A stretch of 32,027 nt of DNA, taken from Anaerotruncus sp. G3(2012) (lineage in GTDB: Bacteria > Bacillota > Clostridia > Oscillospirales > Ruminococcaceae). Of the stretch, positions 8,075 through 15,733 are shown in pieces. Position 1 is the first letter of the stretch; each line of letters starts with the position of its first letter. Position numbers and translations under genes: made by a program. The notes beneath the pieces are model-generated. The model was not told the origin of the DNA and searched no databases. It worked only from the letters and a program-made list of their open reading frames with translations. Where the stretch lies: contig NZ_KE159678.1 in NCBI RefSeq assembly GCF_000403395.2, positions 10,741 to 42,767 on the forward strand, in the 5' to 3' direction.

Positions 8075-8795
8075 TCCGCTGCGGGAAAGGCTGCTCCGCC
8101 TGTTGTTCCCGCATAAATGTTTCTGCTGTACGGCGCTGCTTCCGGACGGCGGATACCTTTGTCCCGCATGTGCCAAAACCCTGCCGCGCATCGAGCCGGG
8201 ACGGTTCCCAAATCTGCCGCCGTTTGTCCGGGTGGCTGCCCCGCTCTATTACAAGGATGGGGTCCGTCAGGGAATTCACCGGTTCAAATACGATGGGCGG
8301 TCGTATTATGCTGCTTTTTTAGCGGGCCTGATGGCGGAACGGCTCTTGGAAATCCCCGGCCTGCCCCGGTTCGACCTGCTGACCTATGTACCGCCCGCCC
8401 CGCATAAACTGCGGCAACGCGGGTTTTGCCCTGCCGGGATGCTCGCCCAACAGCTTTCGAGGCGGTTGAAAATCAGGGTGCGGGATGGCCTGATCGGTCA
8501 TACCGAAAACACGGTCGCGCAGATGACCCTTTCGGATCGTCTGGAACGGGAGGCAAACGCCCGGCAATCATTTGCGGGAGTGCGGGGTGTGCGGCTCCAC
8601 GGGGAACGGATTTTGCTGGTGGACGATGTGCTGACCACCGGCTCTACCGCGCGAAGATGCGCCAGCCTGCTGGCACGTGCAGGCGCTGGGGAAATCTGGA
8701 TGGCGGCTGCCGCAGTGGTGCCGCATCAGGAATGGGAGTCCCCGGACATGCCACGCTTTTCTGAGAAAGATGTTGAAAGGGCCGGGATTTTGTAG
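8067..8795 (+). CDS. comF: ComF family protein (ComFC-like phosphoribosyltransferase)
   Basis: A 242-residue cytoplasmic protein linked to DNA uptake and processing in competent bacteria. The N-terminus has a zinc finger with Cys18, Cys21, Cys32 and Cys35, followed by a type I phosphoribosyltransferase fold with PRPP-loop motif ILLVDDVLTTGST near residue 190 and the ComF-typical RQRGFCPAGMLAQQLSR. It overlaps recD2 by 8 bp with GGGGGAGG inside the recD2 end. No comFA helicase partner is in the window. A strong promoter for the next gene lies inside its last 25 bp, so its C-terminus carries double information. Confidence 0.9.
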   Translation: MSDPLRERLLRLLFPHKCFCCTALLPDGGYLCPACAKTLPRIEPGRFPNLPPFVRVAAPLYYKDGVRQGIHRFKYDGRSYYAAFLAGLMAERLLEIPGLPRFDLLTYVPPAPHKLRQRGFCPAGMLAQQLSRRLKIRVRDGLIGHTENTVAQMTLSDRLEREANARQSFAGVRGVRLHGERILLVDDVLTTGSTARRCASLLARAGAGEIWMAAAAVVPHQEWESPDMPRFSEKDVERAGIL

Positions 8796-8801
8796 TATAA
8801 T
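8773..8801 (+). promoter_or_regulatory. Promoter of the mreB-like gene
   Basis: TTGAAA (8773-8778) and TATAAT (8796-8801) with a 17-bp spacer, overlapping the comF stop codon. The predicted leader is about 165 nt. Confidence 0.85.
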
Positions 8802-8885
8802 GGAGGTGTCTGAAAGGCTGCTGATAGCAAGCCTTGCTTTAGATGGCGATAGGATACACGCTGGGCAAAGCGGGAGAACATCGAC

Positions 8886-8944
8886 ATAGCCAAACGGTAT
8901 CTTTCGCTTGCATGGGATCCGGTTGTTTTCTGTTTTTTGGCTAT
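8886..8944 (+). promoter_or_regulatory. Inverted repeat in the mreB-like leader
   Basis: ATAGCCAAA (8886-8894) and TTTGGCTAT (8936-8944) are perfect 9-bp complements 41 nt apart in the untranslated leader, ending about 20 nt before the AGGAGA site. Could be an RNA stem affecting translation; role unknown. Confidence 0.4.
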
Positions 8945-8976
8945 CAAACATCGAAAAATCGGACAGGAGAATGCTT

Positions 8977-9993
8977 ATGGCATCGGTAGATATTGGGATT
9001 GATCTCGGAACAGCAACTGTTCTGGTATATGTTGGAGACCGGGGGATCGTTCTGCGGGAACCGTCTGTTGTCGCGGTCAACAGCCGCACCGGCGAAGTCT
9101 TGAGCGTCGGACAGGATGCACACGAGATGCTCGGGAAAACCCCTGCACAGATCACAGCGATCCGCCCGCTGGAGGAAGGGGTCATCTCCGACTACAAGAT
9201 GACCGAAGAGATGATCAAGTATTTTCTGCGCAAAGCCTCCCCTGGTACAGTGCTCAAACCCCGGGTTGCGCTCTGTGTGCCTTCGCTGATTACCGCGGTG
9301 GAAGCGCAGGCAGCGGTCGATGCGGCGGTCACAGCCGGGGCACGCAGCGTCTATCTGATCGAAGAGCCGGTTGCGGCGGCGATCGGTGCAGGAATCGAAC
9401 TGACCCGCCCGAAGGGGAATATTATCCTCGACATCGGCGGCGGCACCAGCGATATTGCGGTGCTTTCACTCAGCGGGATTGTCTGTAAGAATTCGATCAG
9501 GGTCGCGGGGGATAAACTGAATGGCGCGATTGTGAAATATGTGCGCAGTGCCTATAACCTGTTGATCGGGGAACGGATGGCGGAGCAGCTCAAGATTGGG
9601 GCTGCAAGCATGGATGAGGATGCGGACAACCAGATCTTTGAGGTCAAGGGCCGGCATCTGGTGAGCGGGCTTCCAGTGCGGCAGATTATCTCACGCAAAG
9701 AGCTTTATCCGGTGGTGCATGACTGTATTGCCGAGATCCGGGACGCAGTACATGCGGTGGTCGAAAGAACGCCGCCCGAGCTGGTGGGAGACCTTTACGA
9801 AAACGGCCTTGTCATGACCGGCGGCGGCGCTCTGCTGCATGGCCTTGGAAAATATCTCAGCAAGCATCTCAAGATGCCGGTTCATCTGGCGGAGAATCCG
9901 GTTGAGTGCGTTGCGATCGGTACTGGGCGGTCGTTCCAGTATATTGATAAGCTGTATGACGGGTTTATCGCGTCGTCGATTCATAAACATTGA
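8977..9993 (+). CDS. mreB: MreB/Mbl-family rod-shape actin
   Basis: A 338-residue bacterial actin that should polymerise under the membrane and guide lateral wall synthesis. Visible actin-fold motifs: IDLGTATVLVYV (phosphate 1), IEEPVAAAIGAG, DIGGGTSDIAVLSLSG (phosphate 2) and MTGGGALLHGLGKYL (adenosine), plus the family end NPVECVAIGTG. Length is normal. ATG 8977 is chosen because AGGAGA at 8965-8970 is at good distance; ATG 8971 is too close and an earlier in-frame ATG at 8908 lacks a ribosome site. mreC and mreD are not adjacent, so this may be a stand-alone Mbl or MreB-like paralogue rather than the gene of the main mre operon. Confidence 0.88.
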   Translation: MASVDIGIDLGTATVLVYVGDRGIVLREPSVVAVNSRTGEVLSVGQDAHEMLGKTPAQITAIRPLEEGVISDYKMTEEMIKYFLRKASPGTVLKPRVALCVPSLITAVEAQAAVDAAVTAGARSVYLIEEPVAAAIGAGIELTRPKGNIILDIGGGTSDIAVLSLSGIVCKNSIRVAGDKLNGAIVKYVRSAYNLLIGERMAEQLKIGAASMDEDADNQIFEVKGRHLVSGLPVRQIISRKELYPVVHDCIAEIRDAVHAVVERTPPELVGDLYENGLVMTGGGALLHGLGKYLSKHLKMPVHLAENPVECVAIGTGRSFQYIDKLYDGFIASSIHKH

Positions 9994-10016
9994 ACCGCCT
10001 CTTGGCAGATGTATAG

Positions 10017-10071
10017 AAACCTCTTTTGTACGGGATACTACTGGAAGTAACCCGTTACAAAGGAGGTTTTT
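10017..10071 (+). terminator. Terminator-like hairpin containing the SD of the next gene
   Basis: AAACCTCTTTTGTA (10017-10030) pairs with the 3' arm TACAAAGGAGGTTT (10056-10069; one G-U), extended past a one-base bulge by CGGG (10031-10034) with CCCG (10051-10054), then TT. AAAGGAGG of the 60-residue gene lies inside the 3' arm, two to three codons before its ATG at 10073. Confidence 0.8.
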
Positions 10072-10072
10072 C

Positions 10073-10255
10073 ATGTCCCTGACAGCAAAACAGCTCGCGA
10101 TCATCGAGGCGCAGCTCGACGAGGAGCAGGTACAGATCAAGAGATACACCCACTATGCACGTCTAGCCAGCGATCCACAGCTGAAGTCCCGGTTCGAGCA
10201 CAATGCCGCCCGCCATCGGTGCCTCTATAACCGCCTGTTGGAACAGTTGAACTGA
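10073..10255 (+). CDS. 60-residue helical protein, spore-coat-like
   Basis: A 60-residue, charged, all-helical protein (MSLTAKQLAIIEAQLDEEQ at the start, HNAARHRCLYNRLLEQLN at the end). The pattern of a two-helix ferritin-like hairpin with KRYTHYARLASDPQLKSRFE resembles small CotF/spore-coat-annotated proteins of Clostridia; that link is by resemblance only. Start is supported by AAAGGAGG, which is sequestered in the preceding hairpin. There is no separate promoter, so transcription would come from the mreB-like gene by read-through. Confidence 0.65.
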   Translation: MSLTAKQLAIIEAQLDEEQVQIKRYTHYARLASDPQLKSRFEHNAARHRCLYNRLLEQLN

Positions 10256-10343
10256 ACGCCTGCACAGGCAATGCACGACGGGGCGCAGCCGCCTGCATCA
10301 AGGCCCTTGCCTGTGGAGGCAGACTTTGCAATCAAAAAAAGAA

Positions 10344-10372
10344 TTGTCAAGTTGCATAAAGTGTGCTATACT
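10344..10372 (+). promoter_or_regulatory. Promoter of the DEAD-box helicase gene
   Basis: TTGTCA (10344-10349), 17-bp spacer, TATACT (10367-10372) with extended -10 TGC. Upstream, CACAGGCAA (about 10263-10271) and TTGCCTGTG (10307-10315) form an inverted repeat that may end the preceding transcript, without a T-run. Confidence 0.85.
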
Positions 10373-10420
10373 GTCAATACAAACGATTGATTTTACAGGC
10401 AAAGGACCGAACAGACATTT

Positions 10421-11722
10421 ATGGAATTTGAAGAACTGGAACTGATTCAGCCCATTCTGCGCGCAGTGCGGGAAGAGGGCTATTTCGAACCGTCACCGAT
10501 TCAGCGGAAGGCGATCCCACCTGCGCTTGATGGGCGGGATCTGCTTGGCTGCGCTCAGACAGGCACCGGAAAAACGGCTGCATTTGCCATCCCGATTTTG
10601 CAGCGTCTCACGCTCGCGGGACCCCAGGGACGCCAGCGGCCGATTCGGGCGCTCGTTCTGACCCCCACCCGGGAACTGGCCTTACAGGTTGCGGAAAATT
10701 TCCGGGCATACGGACGCTATCTGCGGCTGCGTACAGAAGTGATTTTTGGCGGCGTATCCCAGAACCCGCAGGTAGATGCGCTGCGGCGCGGGGTGGACAT
10801 CCTTGTCGCAACACCCGGACGGCTGAACGATCTGATTGGGCAGGGGTATGTTCAGCTGAATCGGGTGGAAACCCTGGTGCTCGATGAGGCGGACCGGATG
10901 CTTGATATGGGGTTTATCCGGGATGTGGAGCGCATCATCCGAAAACTGCCGTCCGCACGCCAAACCCTCTTTTTCTCGGCAACCATGCCGGACAGCATTC
11001 TCAAACTGTGCGAAAAAATCCTCACCAATCCGGTCCGGGTGGCAGTCACACCAGTTTCATCGGCGGTTGATGTGATCGAACAGAAGCTCTATTTTGTGGA
11101 TAAAGCGAATAAAAGGCGGCTGCTGATCCACCTGCTCCAGACCGAGCAGATCCCGTCCGCGCTGGTGTTTACCTTTACAAAACATGGCGCCGATCGGGTG
11201 GTGCGGGAGCTGGCCAAAGCAAAGATCCCCGCGAGGGCGATCCATGGAGATAAAAGCCAGAACTCCCGCCAGACCGCGCTCAACGCCTTTAAAGCGGGGG
11301 AAATCCGGGTATTGGTCGCAACCGACATTGCCGCCCGCGGAATCGACATCGAAGAGCTGCCTTATGTCTTTAACTACGACCTGCCGAACATACCGGAGAC
11401 CTATGTGCACCGGATCGGGCGTACCGGGCGCGCCGGACAGAGGGGAACAGCGGTTTCTTTCTGCTGCTTCGCGGAAAAAGAGAGCCTTGCCGGGATCGAA
11501 AAGCTGACCCGCAAGCCGATCCCAGTGGTGGAAGAACATCCTTATCCGATGCAGGTTTTTGAAATCCCGCCCAAACAGCCGCGCCCGCCCAGAGCAGTGC
11601 AGCAGGACTCTGTGGCTGACAAGCAGAAAAAACAGCCGCAGGCAGAGAAAAAAATGCAGAAAAAACCGCCCTCTGCGCGGGGCCGGACGCAAAACCGCCC
11701 GCGCGGCGGCAGGTCCCGGTAA
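10421..11722 (+). CDS. DEAD-box RNA helicase (RhlE/CshA type)
   Basis: A 433-residue ATP-dependent RNA helicase for ribosome assembly and RNA turnover. Motifs in order: Q motif ([12 protein letters not shown]), motif I AQTGTGKT (45-52), PTRELALQ, motif II DEAD (155-158) in [16 protein letters not shown] (FFSATMP), then the second RecA domain with [17 protein letters not shown] and [15 protein letters not shown]. The last about 50 residues are Lys/Arg/Pro/Gln-rich, the basic RNA-binding tail usual for this class. The AAAGGA site is 14 bp from ATG, longer than normal. After the stop, CTCCTT (11744-11749) and AAGGAG (11770-11775) followed by a short T-run give a weak terminator candidate. Confidence 0.95.
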   Translation: MEFEELELIQPILRAVREEGYFEPSPIQRKAIPPALDGRDLLGCAQTGTGKTAAFAIPILQRLTLAGPQGRQRPIRALVLTPTRELALQVAENFRAYGRYLRLRTEVIFGGVSQNPQVDALRRGVDILVATPGRLNDLIGQGYVQLNRVETLVLDEADRMLDMGFIRDVERIIRKLPSARQTLFFSATMPDSILKLCEKILTNPVRVAVTPVSSAVDVIEQKLYFVDKANKRRLLIHLLQTEQIPSALVFTFTKHGADRVVRELAKAKIPARAIHGDKSQNSRQTALNAFKAGEIRVLVATDIAARGIDIEELPYVFNYDLPNIPETYVHRIGRTGRAGQRGTAVSFCCFAEKESLAGIEKLTRKPIPVVEEHPYPMQVFEIPPKQPRPPRAVQQDSVADKQKKQPQAEKKMQKKPPSARGRTQNRPRGGRSR

Positions 11723-11860
11723 GCGGGAAAAATACAGGTGTGACTCCTTGATCCGCAGAAAAATTTCCAAAGGAGCCGTTTTCTGGTTTAGAAAATCGTA
11801 CAAAGATCGCTTGTCCATGAGAAAAATTTGTGGAGGATCTGGAAAAAATAAGCGGATGCA

Positions 11861-11889
11861 TTGTGTGCAAGTTGGTTTTGTGTTATGAT
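11861..11889 (+). promoter_or_regulatory. Promoter of the AGCS symporter-nitroreductase unit
   Basis: TTGTGT (11861-11866), 17-bp spacer, TATGAT (11884-11889) with an extended -10 TGT. About 90 nt of leader follow. Confidence 0.6.
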
Positions 11890-11903
11890 GATGAAGTTAA
11901 AAA

Positions 11904-11955
11904 TTTGACAGATTAAAATGTCAAAGTGACAAATTCATCTGGCAGGAAAATTTGT
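11904..11955 (+). promoter_or_regulatory. Dyad symmetries in the symporter leader
   Basis: TTTGACA (11904-11910) and TGTCAAA (11919-11925) form a perfect 7-bp dyad around 8 nt; ACAAATT (11929-11935) and AATTTGT (11949-11955) form a second one. They lie between promoter and ribosome site, so could be an operator or leader stems. Purpose unknown. Confidence 0.45.
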
Positions 11956-11981
11956 TGCGAGAAAAAAGAGGAGGCACTACT

Positions 11982-13322
11982 ATGGTTCTGGAACTTGTTA
12001 CAGGGGTAAAAGGCTATCTATGGGACATCATTCTTCCGCTTCTGCTCTGCGGCACCGGAATCTATTTCACCATCCGGTTGAATTTTGTACAGATTCGCAG
12101 GTTCCCCGCTGCGTTTAAGGCAGTATTTGGGAATATTAAACTGTTTGGCACAAAGGCTGACAAGGAGGGGATGAGCTCGTTCCAGTCGCTGGCGACAGCG
12201 GTTGCGGCACAGGTCGGCACCGGGAATATCGCGGGCGCGGCGAGTGCAATCGTTTCGGGCGGACCGGGCGCGATCTTCTGGATGTGGCTTTCGGCATTTT
12301 TTGGAATGGCGACGATCTATGGAGAGGCAACCCTGGCCCAGAAATACAAGACCTACATAGACGGCCATGTCACCGGCGGTCCGGTTTACTATATTAAGGA
12401 AGCCTTTCAGGGGACTTTTGGTAAGGTGCTTGCCGCAGCGTTCTCGGTGTTCATCATCCTTGCGCTTGGATTCATGGGCAACATGGTGCAGTCCAACTCG
12501 ATCAGCGCCGCGTTTGAAACCGCTTTTGGATGGAACAAACTGGTGGTCGGCACAGTGGTTGCAGTGGCGGCGGCGTTTATCTTCCTCGGCGGGGTTAAGC
12601 GGATTGCTTCGGTTACCGAGAAGGTGGTCCCGATCATGGCGATCTTCTATATCATCACCTCGCTCATCATCATCTTTGGAAACATCGGAAATCTTGGCCA
12701 TGCGTTCAAGCTGATCTTTGTCGGCGCATTCAACCCGACCGCTGCGGCCGGCGGGTTGGTCGGTATCACCGTAAAGAAAGCGGTTAGTTATGGTGTGGCA
12801 CGCGGTCTGTTCTCGAATGAGGCTGGTATGGGTTCGACTCCCCATGCACACGCGATGGCAAAGGTGGACCATCCCTGTGAACAGGGGTTGGCAGCGATGA
12901 TGGGTGTGTTCATCGACACGTTCATCGTCCTGACCATGACCGCCCTCACGGTCATTATCACCGGCGTATACGACAACGGCCTGATCGGCGTTGAGCTGGC
13001 GCAGTCGGCGTTCACCCAGTTCTATGGGAATATCGGGAATATGTTTATCGCGTTCAGTATGCTCTTCTTCGCCTTTTCCACCATCGTTGGCTGGTATTTC
13101 TTTGGCGAACAGAATGTCCGCTATCTGTTTGGACCCAAAGCGGTAAAGCTCTATGCCGCACTGGTGGTCGTTTTTGTGATCGTTGGTTCCGCGCTCAAGG
13201 TGAACCTTGTATGGGAGCTGTCCGACCTGTTCAACGGGCTCATGGTCATTCCGAACCTGCTTGGCCTGCTTGCGCTCTCGGGAGTTGTAGTCCTGCTCAA
13301 CCGGGAGTTTGAGAAAAAGTAA
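11982..13322 (+). CDS. Alanine/glycine:sodium symporter (AGCS family)
   Basis: A 446-residue polytopic membrane protein, normal AGCS length, taking up alanine or glycine with Na+ (or H+). The AGCS signature region VAAQVGTGNIAGAASAI is present, together with GGPGAIFWMWLSAFFGM, the TGGPVYYIKEAF loop and RGLFSNEAGMGSTPHAHA, all typical of AlsT/AgcS proteins. The ATG at 11982 has AGAGGAGG 6-8 bp upstream; a TTG 30 bp earlier lacks support. A nitroreductase gene follows after 15 bp and should be co-transcribed. Exact amino-acid preference cannot be told from the sequence. Confidence 0.95.
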   Translation: MVLELVTGVKGYLWDIILPLLLCGTGIYFTIRLNFVQIRRFPAAFKAVFGNIKLFGTKADKEGMSSFQSLATAVAAQVGTGNIAGAASAIVSGGPGAIFWMWLSAFFGMATIYGEATLAQKYKTYIDGHVTGGPVYYIKEAFQGTFGKVLAAAFSVFIILALGFMGNMVQSNSISAAFETAFGWNKLVVGTVVAVAAAFIFLGGVKRIASVTEKVVPIMAIFYIITSLIIIFGNIGNLGHAFKLIFVGAFNPTAAAGGLVGITVKKAVSYGVARGLFSNEAGMGSTPHAHAMAKVDHPCEQGLAAMMGVFIDTFIVLTMTALTVIITGVYDNGLIGVELAQSAFTQFYGNIGNMFIAFSMLFFAFSTIVGWYFFGEQNVRYLFGPKAVKLYAALVVVFVIVGSALKVNLVWELSDLFNGLMVIPNLLGLLALSGVVVLLNREFEKK

Positions 13323-13337
13323 GGGGGAGAGCGCGCT

Positions 13338-13928
13338 GTGCTGCCAGCGATAACCGATAGAAGAAGCATCCGAAAATACAGAGACACTCCGGTAAAACGG
13401 CAGATGGTGGAGGAAATCCTTCGGGCAGGTATGCTCGCGCCTTCCTCTAAAAACCGTCAGCCCTGGAGGTTTATCGTGGCAGAGGGGCGTGCCAAGGCGC
13501 AGTCCCTTGCGGCGATGGAGCGTGGATTGGAGCGGGAGAAAAAGCAGCCGCTCCTCCCCCAGAGTGCGCAGCACCTCGAAGCCGCCAGGCATACACTGCG
13601 GATTATGGAACAGGCTCCGGTCGTCATCTTTGTGGTGAATCCGCTGGGGATCGGGATGAACCGGTCCCTGACAGTGGAAGAGCGGGTCTATGAGCTGTGC
13701 AATGCGCAGTCGATCGGCGCCGCCCTCGAAAATATGTCGCTCACAGCTTTTGACCTGGGATTGGGTAGCCTGTGGATCTGCGACACCTATTTCGCGCAGG
13801 AAGAACTGATGGGCTGGCTGGGCGCCGAGGGGGAGCTGGCTGCGGCGATGGCGGTCGGGTATGCGGCGGAATCGCCCCAGGCCAGACCTCGTAAAAAGTT
13901 GGAAGACGCTGTTGAATGGCGTATCTGA
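13338..13928 (+). CDS. Nitroreductase-family flavoprotein
   Basis: A 196-residue FMN-dependent oxidoreductase of the nitroreductase superfamily. The N-terminal RRSIRKYRDTPV (FMN phosphate binding), LAPSSKNRQPWRFIV and the later LGLGSLWICDTYF plus a C-terminal AVGYAAESPQARPRKKLED are standard. Natural substrate unknown; such proteins reduce quinones, nitro compounds or act as NAD(P)H oxidases. GTG start with GGGGGAG upstream; 15 bp after the symporter, so same operon. A strong hairpin about 110 bp after the stop ends the unit. Confidence 0.88.
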   Translation: MLPAITDRRSIRKYRDTPVKRQMVEEILRAGMLAPSSKNRQPWRFIVAEGRAKAQSLAAMERGLEREKKQPLLPQSAQHLEAARHTLRIMEQAPVVIFVVNPLGIGMNRSLTVEERVYELCNAQSIGAALENMSLTAFDLGLGSLWICDTYFAQEELMGWLGAEGELAAAMAVGYAAESPQARPRKKLEDAVEWRI

Positions 13929-14039
13929 AACAGAACAGGAAGTTTCTGCGGAGGCTTCCGGAAAGAATCGCGCTGTCCTCTGCATAAAGCGGAGGGCGGC
14001 GCGAAACACTAAGAACCTGTTCGGTATTTTATTTATGCA

Positions 14040-14070
14040 AGGGGGCTTTTTCACTTGCAAAAAGCCCCCT
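14040..14070 (+). terminator. Terminator of the symporter-nitroreductase unit
   Basis: AGGGGGCTTTTT (14040-14051) and AAAAAGCCCCCT (14059-14070) are perfect 12-bp arms around CACTTGC. The A/T half of each arm can serve as U-tract in either direction. Confidence 0.75.
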
Positions 14071-14240
14071 CTTGCCGCTTTGCGGCAATTCACCCGAAAA
14101 ATGCGCTTCTCCGGATAAAGCGTTCCGCGCTCATCTCGCGCCAAGAGCCCGCCTTCGGCGGGTTGCGCTCGAAACGCTTCGCTGCGGCTCGCAGTGCGGA
14201 GCGCGTCGGGGGCTCTGCCCCTCGGCCCCGCAATTTTTTG

Positions 14241-14262
14241 AAAAAAATTGAGTAAAACTTTA
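14241..14262 (+). repeat. Direct repeat, copy 1
   Basis: Seven A residues, then TTGAGTAAAACTTTA-type sequence; 21 of 22 positions match the copy at 14513-14534. Confidence 0.75.
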
Positions 14263-14512
14263 AATTGAGAAAAAGAAGAAATCAGCCCGGCTTGCCGGGG
14301 TGGGGCCTGCGGGGAGGGGTCGCTGACCCCTAACACGCAAGACAGCCAGCAGGGGCGTCGCGCTTTGCGCGCTTCGGTGCCGGGGAAGGCGCTTTGCGCC
14401 TGTCGGTTTGGTCTGGAACCAAACTGACGCTGCCTCACTGCCGCCGTACTACGAGCCGCAGCGAGTGTTTCGGAGCGCAGCCGTTGCGAAGAAACGGCTC
14501 TTAGGCCGGAGC

Positions 14513-14534
14513 AAAAAAATCGAGTAAAACTTTA
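14513..14534 (+). repeat. Direct repeat, copy 2
   Basis: Second copy of the 22-nt sequence, with TC instead of TT at one position; start-to-start distance is 272 nt. CTAAGAACC also occurs near each outer border (14009-14017 and 14550-14558). Confidence 0.75.
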
Positions 14535-14611
14535 GATGCAGGACAGGCGCTAAGAACCGGTTTTGCAGGGTTTTTAATCACAGATTCAAACTGGAATGAG
14601 GGAGGAGAAAC

Positions 14612-15565
14612 ATGAAGACAGCGGATAAACGAAAGGTGGTACTGGTTGGGACAGGTTTGGTGGGCATGAGCTTTGCGTATGCACTCATGAACCAGAACAT
14701 CTGCAATGAGCTGGTTCTGGTAGACATCGACCGCCAGCGCGCGGAGGGGGAAGCGATGGACCTGAACCACGGCCTTGCTTTTTCCGGCTCGCACATGAAA
14801 ATCTGGGCAGGAGATTACTCCGACTGTAAAGACGCAGATATTGTAGCGGTCAGCGCGGGGGTGGCACAGAAGCCGGGTGAGTCCCGCACCGACCTGCTCC
14901 AGCGGAATACAGCGGTATTCCAGTCGATCGTGAAGCCGGTGGTGGACTCCGGATTCAAGGGAATCTTCCTGATTGCGACCAATCCGGTGGATATCATGAC
15001 CCATGTCGCTCTGAAGCTGTCCGGGTTTGACCCGCACCGGGTGATTGGCACCGGAACCACCCTCGATACCGCCCGTCTACGGTATATGCTCGGCGGCTAT
15101 TTCTCGATTGACCCGCGCAACATCCATGCCTATGTCATGGGGGAGCATGGGGACAGCGAATTTGTCCCGTGGTCACAGGCACTGATTGCGACCAAACCGG
15201 TCCTTCAGTTCTGCCAGGAGGAGCCGGGGCGTTACCGGATGGCCGATCTTGAACAGATTGCGGAGGATGTGAAAAATGCCGCGCAGAAGATCATTGCCGC
15301 GAAGCAGTCAACCTATTATGGGATCGGTATGTCGATGGTGCGGATCGTACGTGCGATCTTCGGGGATGAAAACAGCGTACTCACCGCATCCAATCTGCTC
15401 AAGACAAAGTATGGACAGAAAGACGTCTATGTGGGGGTACCCTGCATCATCAACCGGGAGGGGGTCCAGCATGTGCTTGCGGTTTCCCTCACCGATCAGG
15501 AGCTGGAAAAGATGAACCATTCCTGTGACGTCATCCGCGGATTTTTCCAGAAGATCAGGCTCTGA
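14612..15565 (+). CDS. ldh: L-lactate dehydrogenase
   Basis: A 317-residue NAD-dependent enzyme reducing pyruvate to L-lactate, the last step of homolactic fermentation. The Rossmann motif GTGLVG (13-18) with Asp38 for the NAD ribose, the substrate loop AQKPGESRTDLL with Gln86 (lactate rather than malate type) and Arg92, LDTARLR with Arg155, and GEHGDSE with catalytic His179 are all visible. GGGAGGAG is 6 bp before ATG. No strong promoter is seen; it is probably within the repeat-rich region just upstream. The next gene has its own promoter. Confidence 0.96.
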   Translation: MKTADKRKVVLVGTGLVGMSFAYALMNQNICNELVLVDIDRQRAEGEAMDLNHGLAFSGSHMKIWAGDYSDCKDADIVAVSAGVAQKPGESRTDLLQRNTAVFQSIVKPVVDSGFKGIFLIATNPVDIMTHVALKLSGFDPHRVIGTGTTLDTARLRYMLGGYFSIDPRNIHAYVMGEHGDSEFVPWSQALIATKPVLQFCQEEPGRYRMADLEQIAEDVKNAAQKIIAAKQSTYYGIGMSMVRIVRAIFGDENSVLTASNLLKTKYGQKDVYVGVPCIINREGVQHVLAVSLTDQELEKMNHSCDVIRGFFQKIRL

Positions 15566-15612
15566 ACCGGGAAAGGTTTTGTACAGATCGTGGATTCTTC
15601 TGTCCCGTCTGG

Positions 15613-15642
15613 TTGTATTTATGGCATAAATTGTGATATACT
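15613..15642 (+). promoter_or_regulatory. Promoter of the siroheme-protein gene
   Basis: TTGTAT (15613-15618), 18-bp spacer, TATACT (15637-15642) with extended -10 TGA. Confidence 0.6.
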
Positions 15643-15686
15643 ATTCAGAGCAGTAAAACGGACTCACAGCAAGGAGGTCCGATCGT

Positions 15687-15710
15687 TTGGATTTCCATGA
15701 AACATCATAG
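15687..15710 (+). other. Possible 7-codon leader ORF
   Basis: AAGGAGG at 15671-15677 is the best ribosome site here but is too far (about 57 nt) from ATG 15734. It is well placed for TTG 15687, which opens a seven-codon frame (MDFHETS) ending with TAG at 15708-15710. ATG 15697, in another frame, is an alternative. No further support. Confidence 0.25.
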
Positions 15711-15733
15711 TAACCAGAAAGTGGGGATTCGCA

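Larger units (their letters stand above)
13929..14611. other. Gene-free, hairpin-rich intergenic element
   Basis: No gene is credible in these 683 bases. They contain a run of stem-loops: 14040-14070, TTGCCGC/GCGGCAA (14072-14088), CCCGCC/GGCGGG (14148-14162), CAATTTTTT/AAAAAATTG (14231-14250), AGGGGTCGCTGACCCCT near 14315, GGCGCTTTGCGCC near 14388 and GTTTGGT/ACCAAAC near 14405. A 22-nt direct repeat lies inside. The composition (very GC-rich palindromes and A/T-runs) differs from the coding neighbours and resembles dispersed intergenic repeats of gut Clostridia. Confidence 0.7.

Noticed and set aside
12018-14438. 806-codon open frame on the minus strand
   Set aside because: Antisense to the clear AGCS symporter and nitroreductase genes, with no recognisable protein features.
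14040-14534. CRISPR array
   Set aside because: Hairpins differ from each other and only one 22-nt sequence repeats, twice, 272 nt apart; there are no regular spacers and no cas genes.
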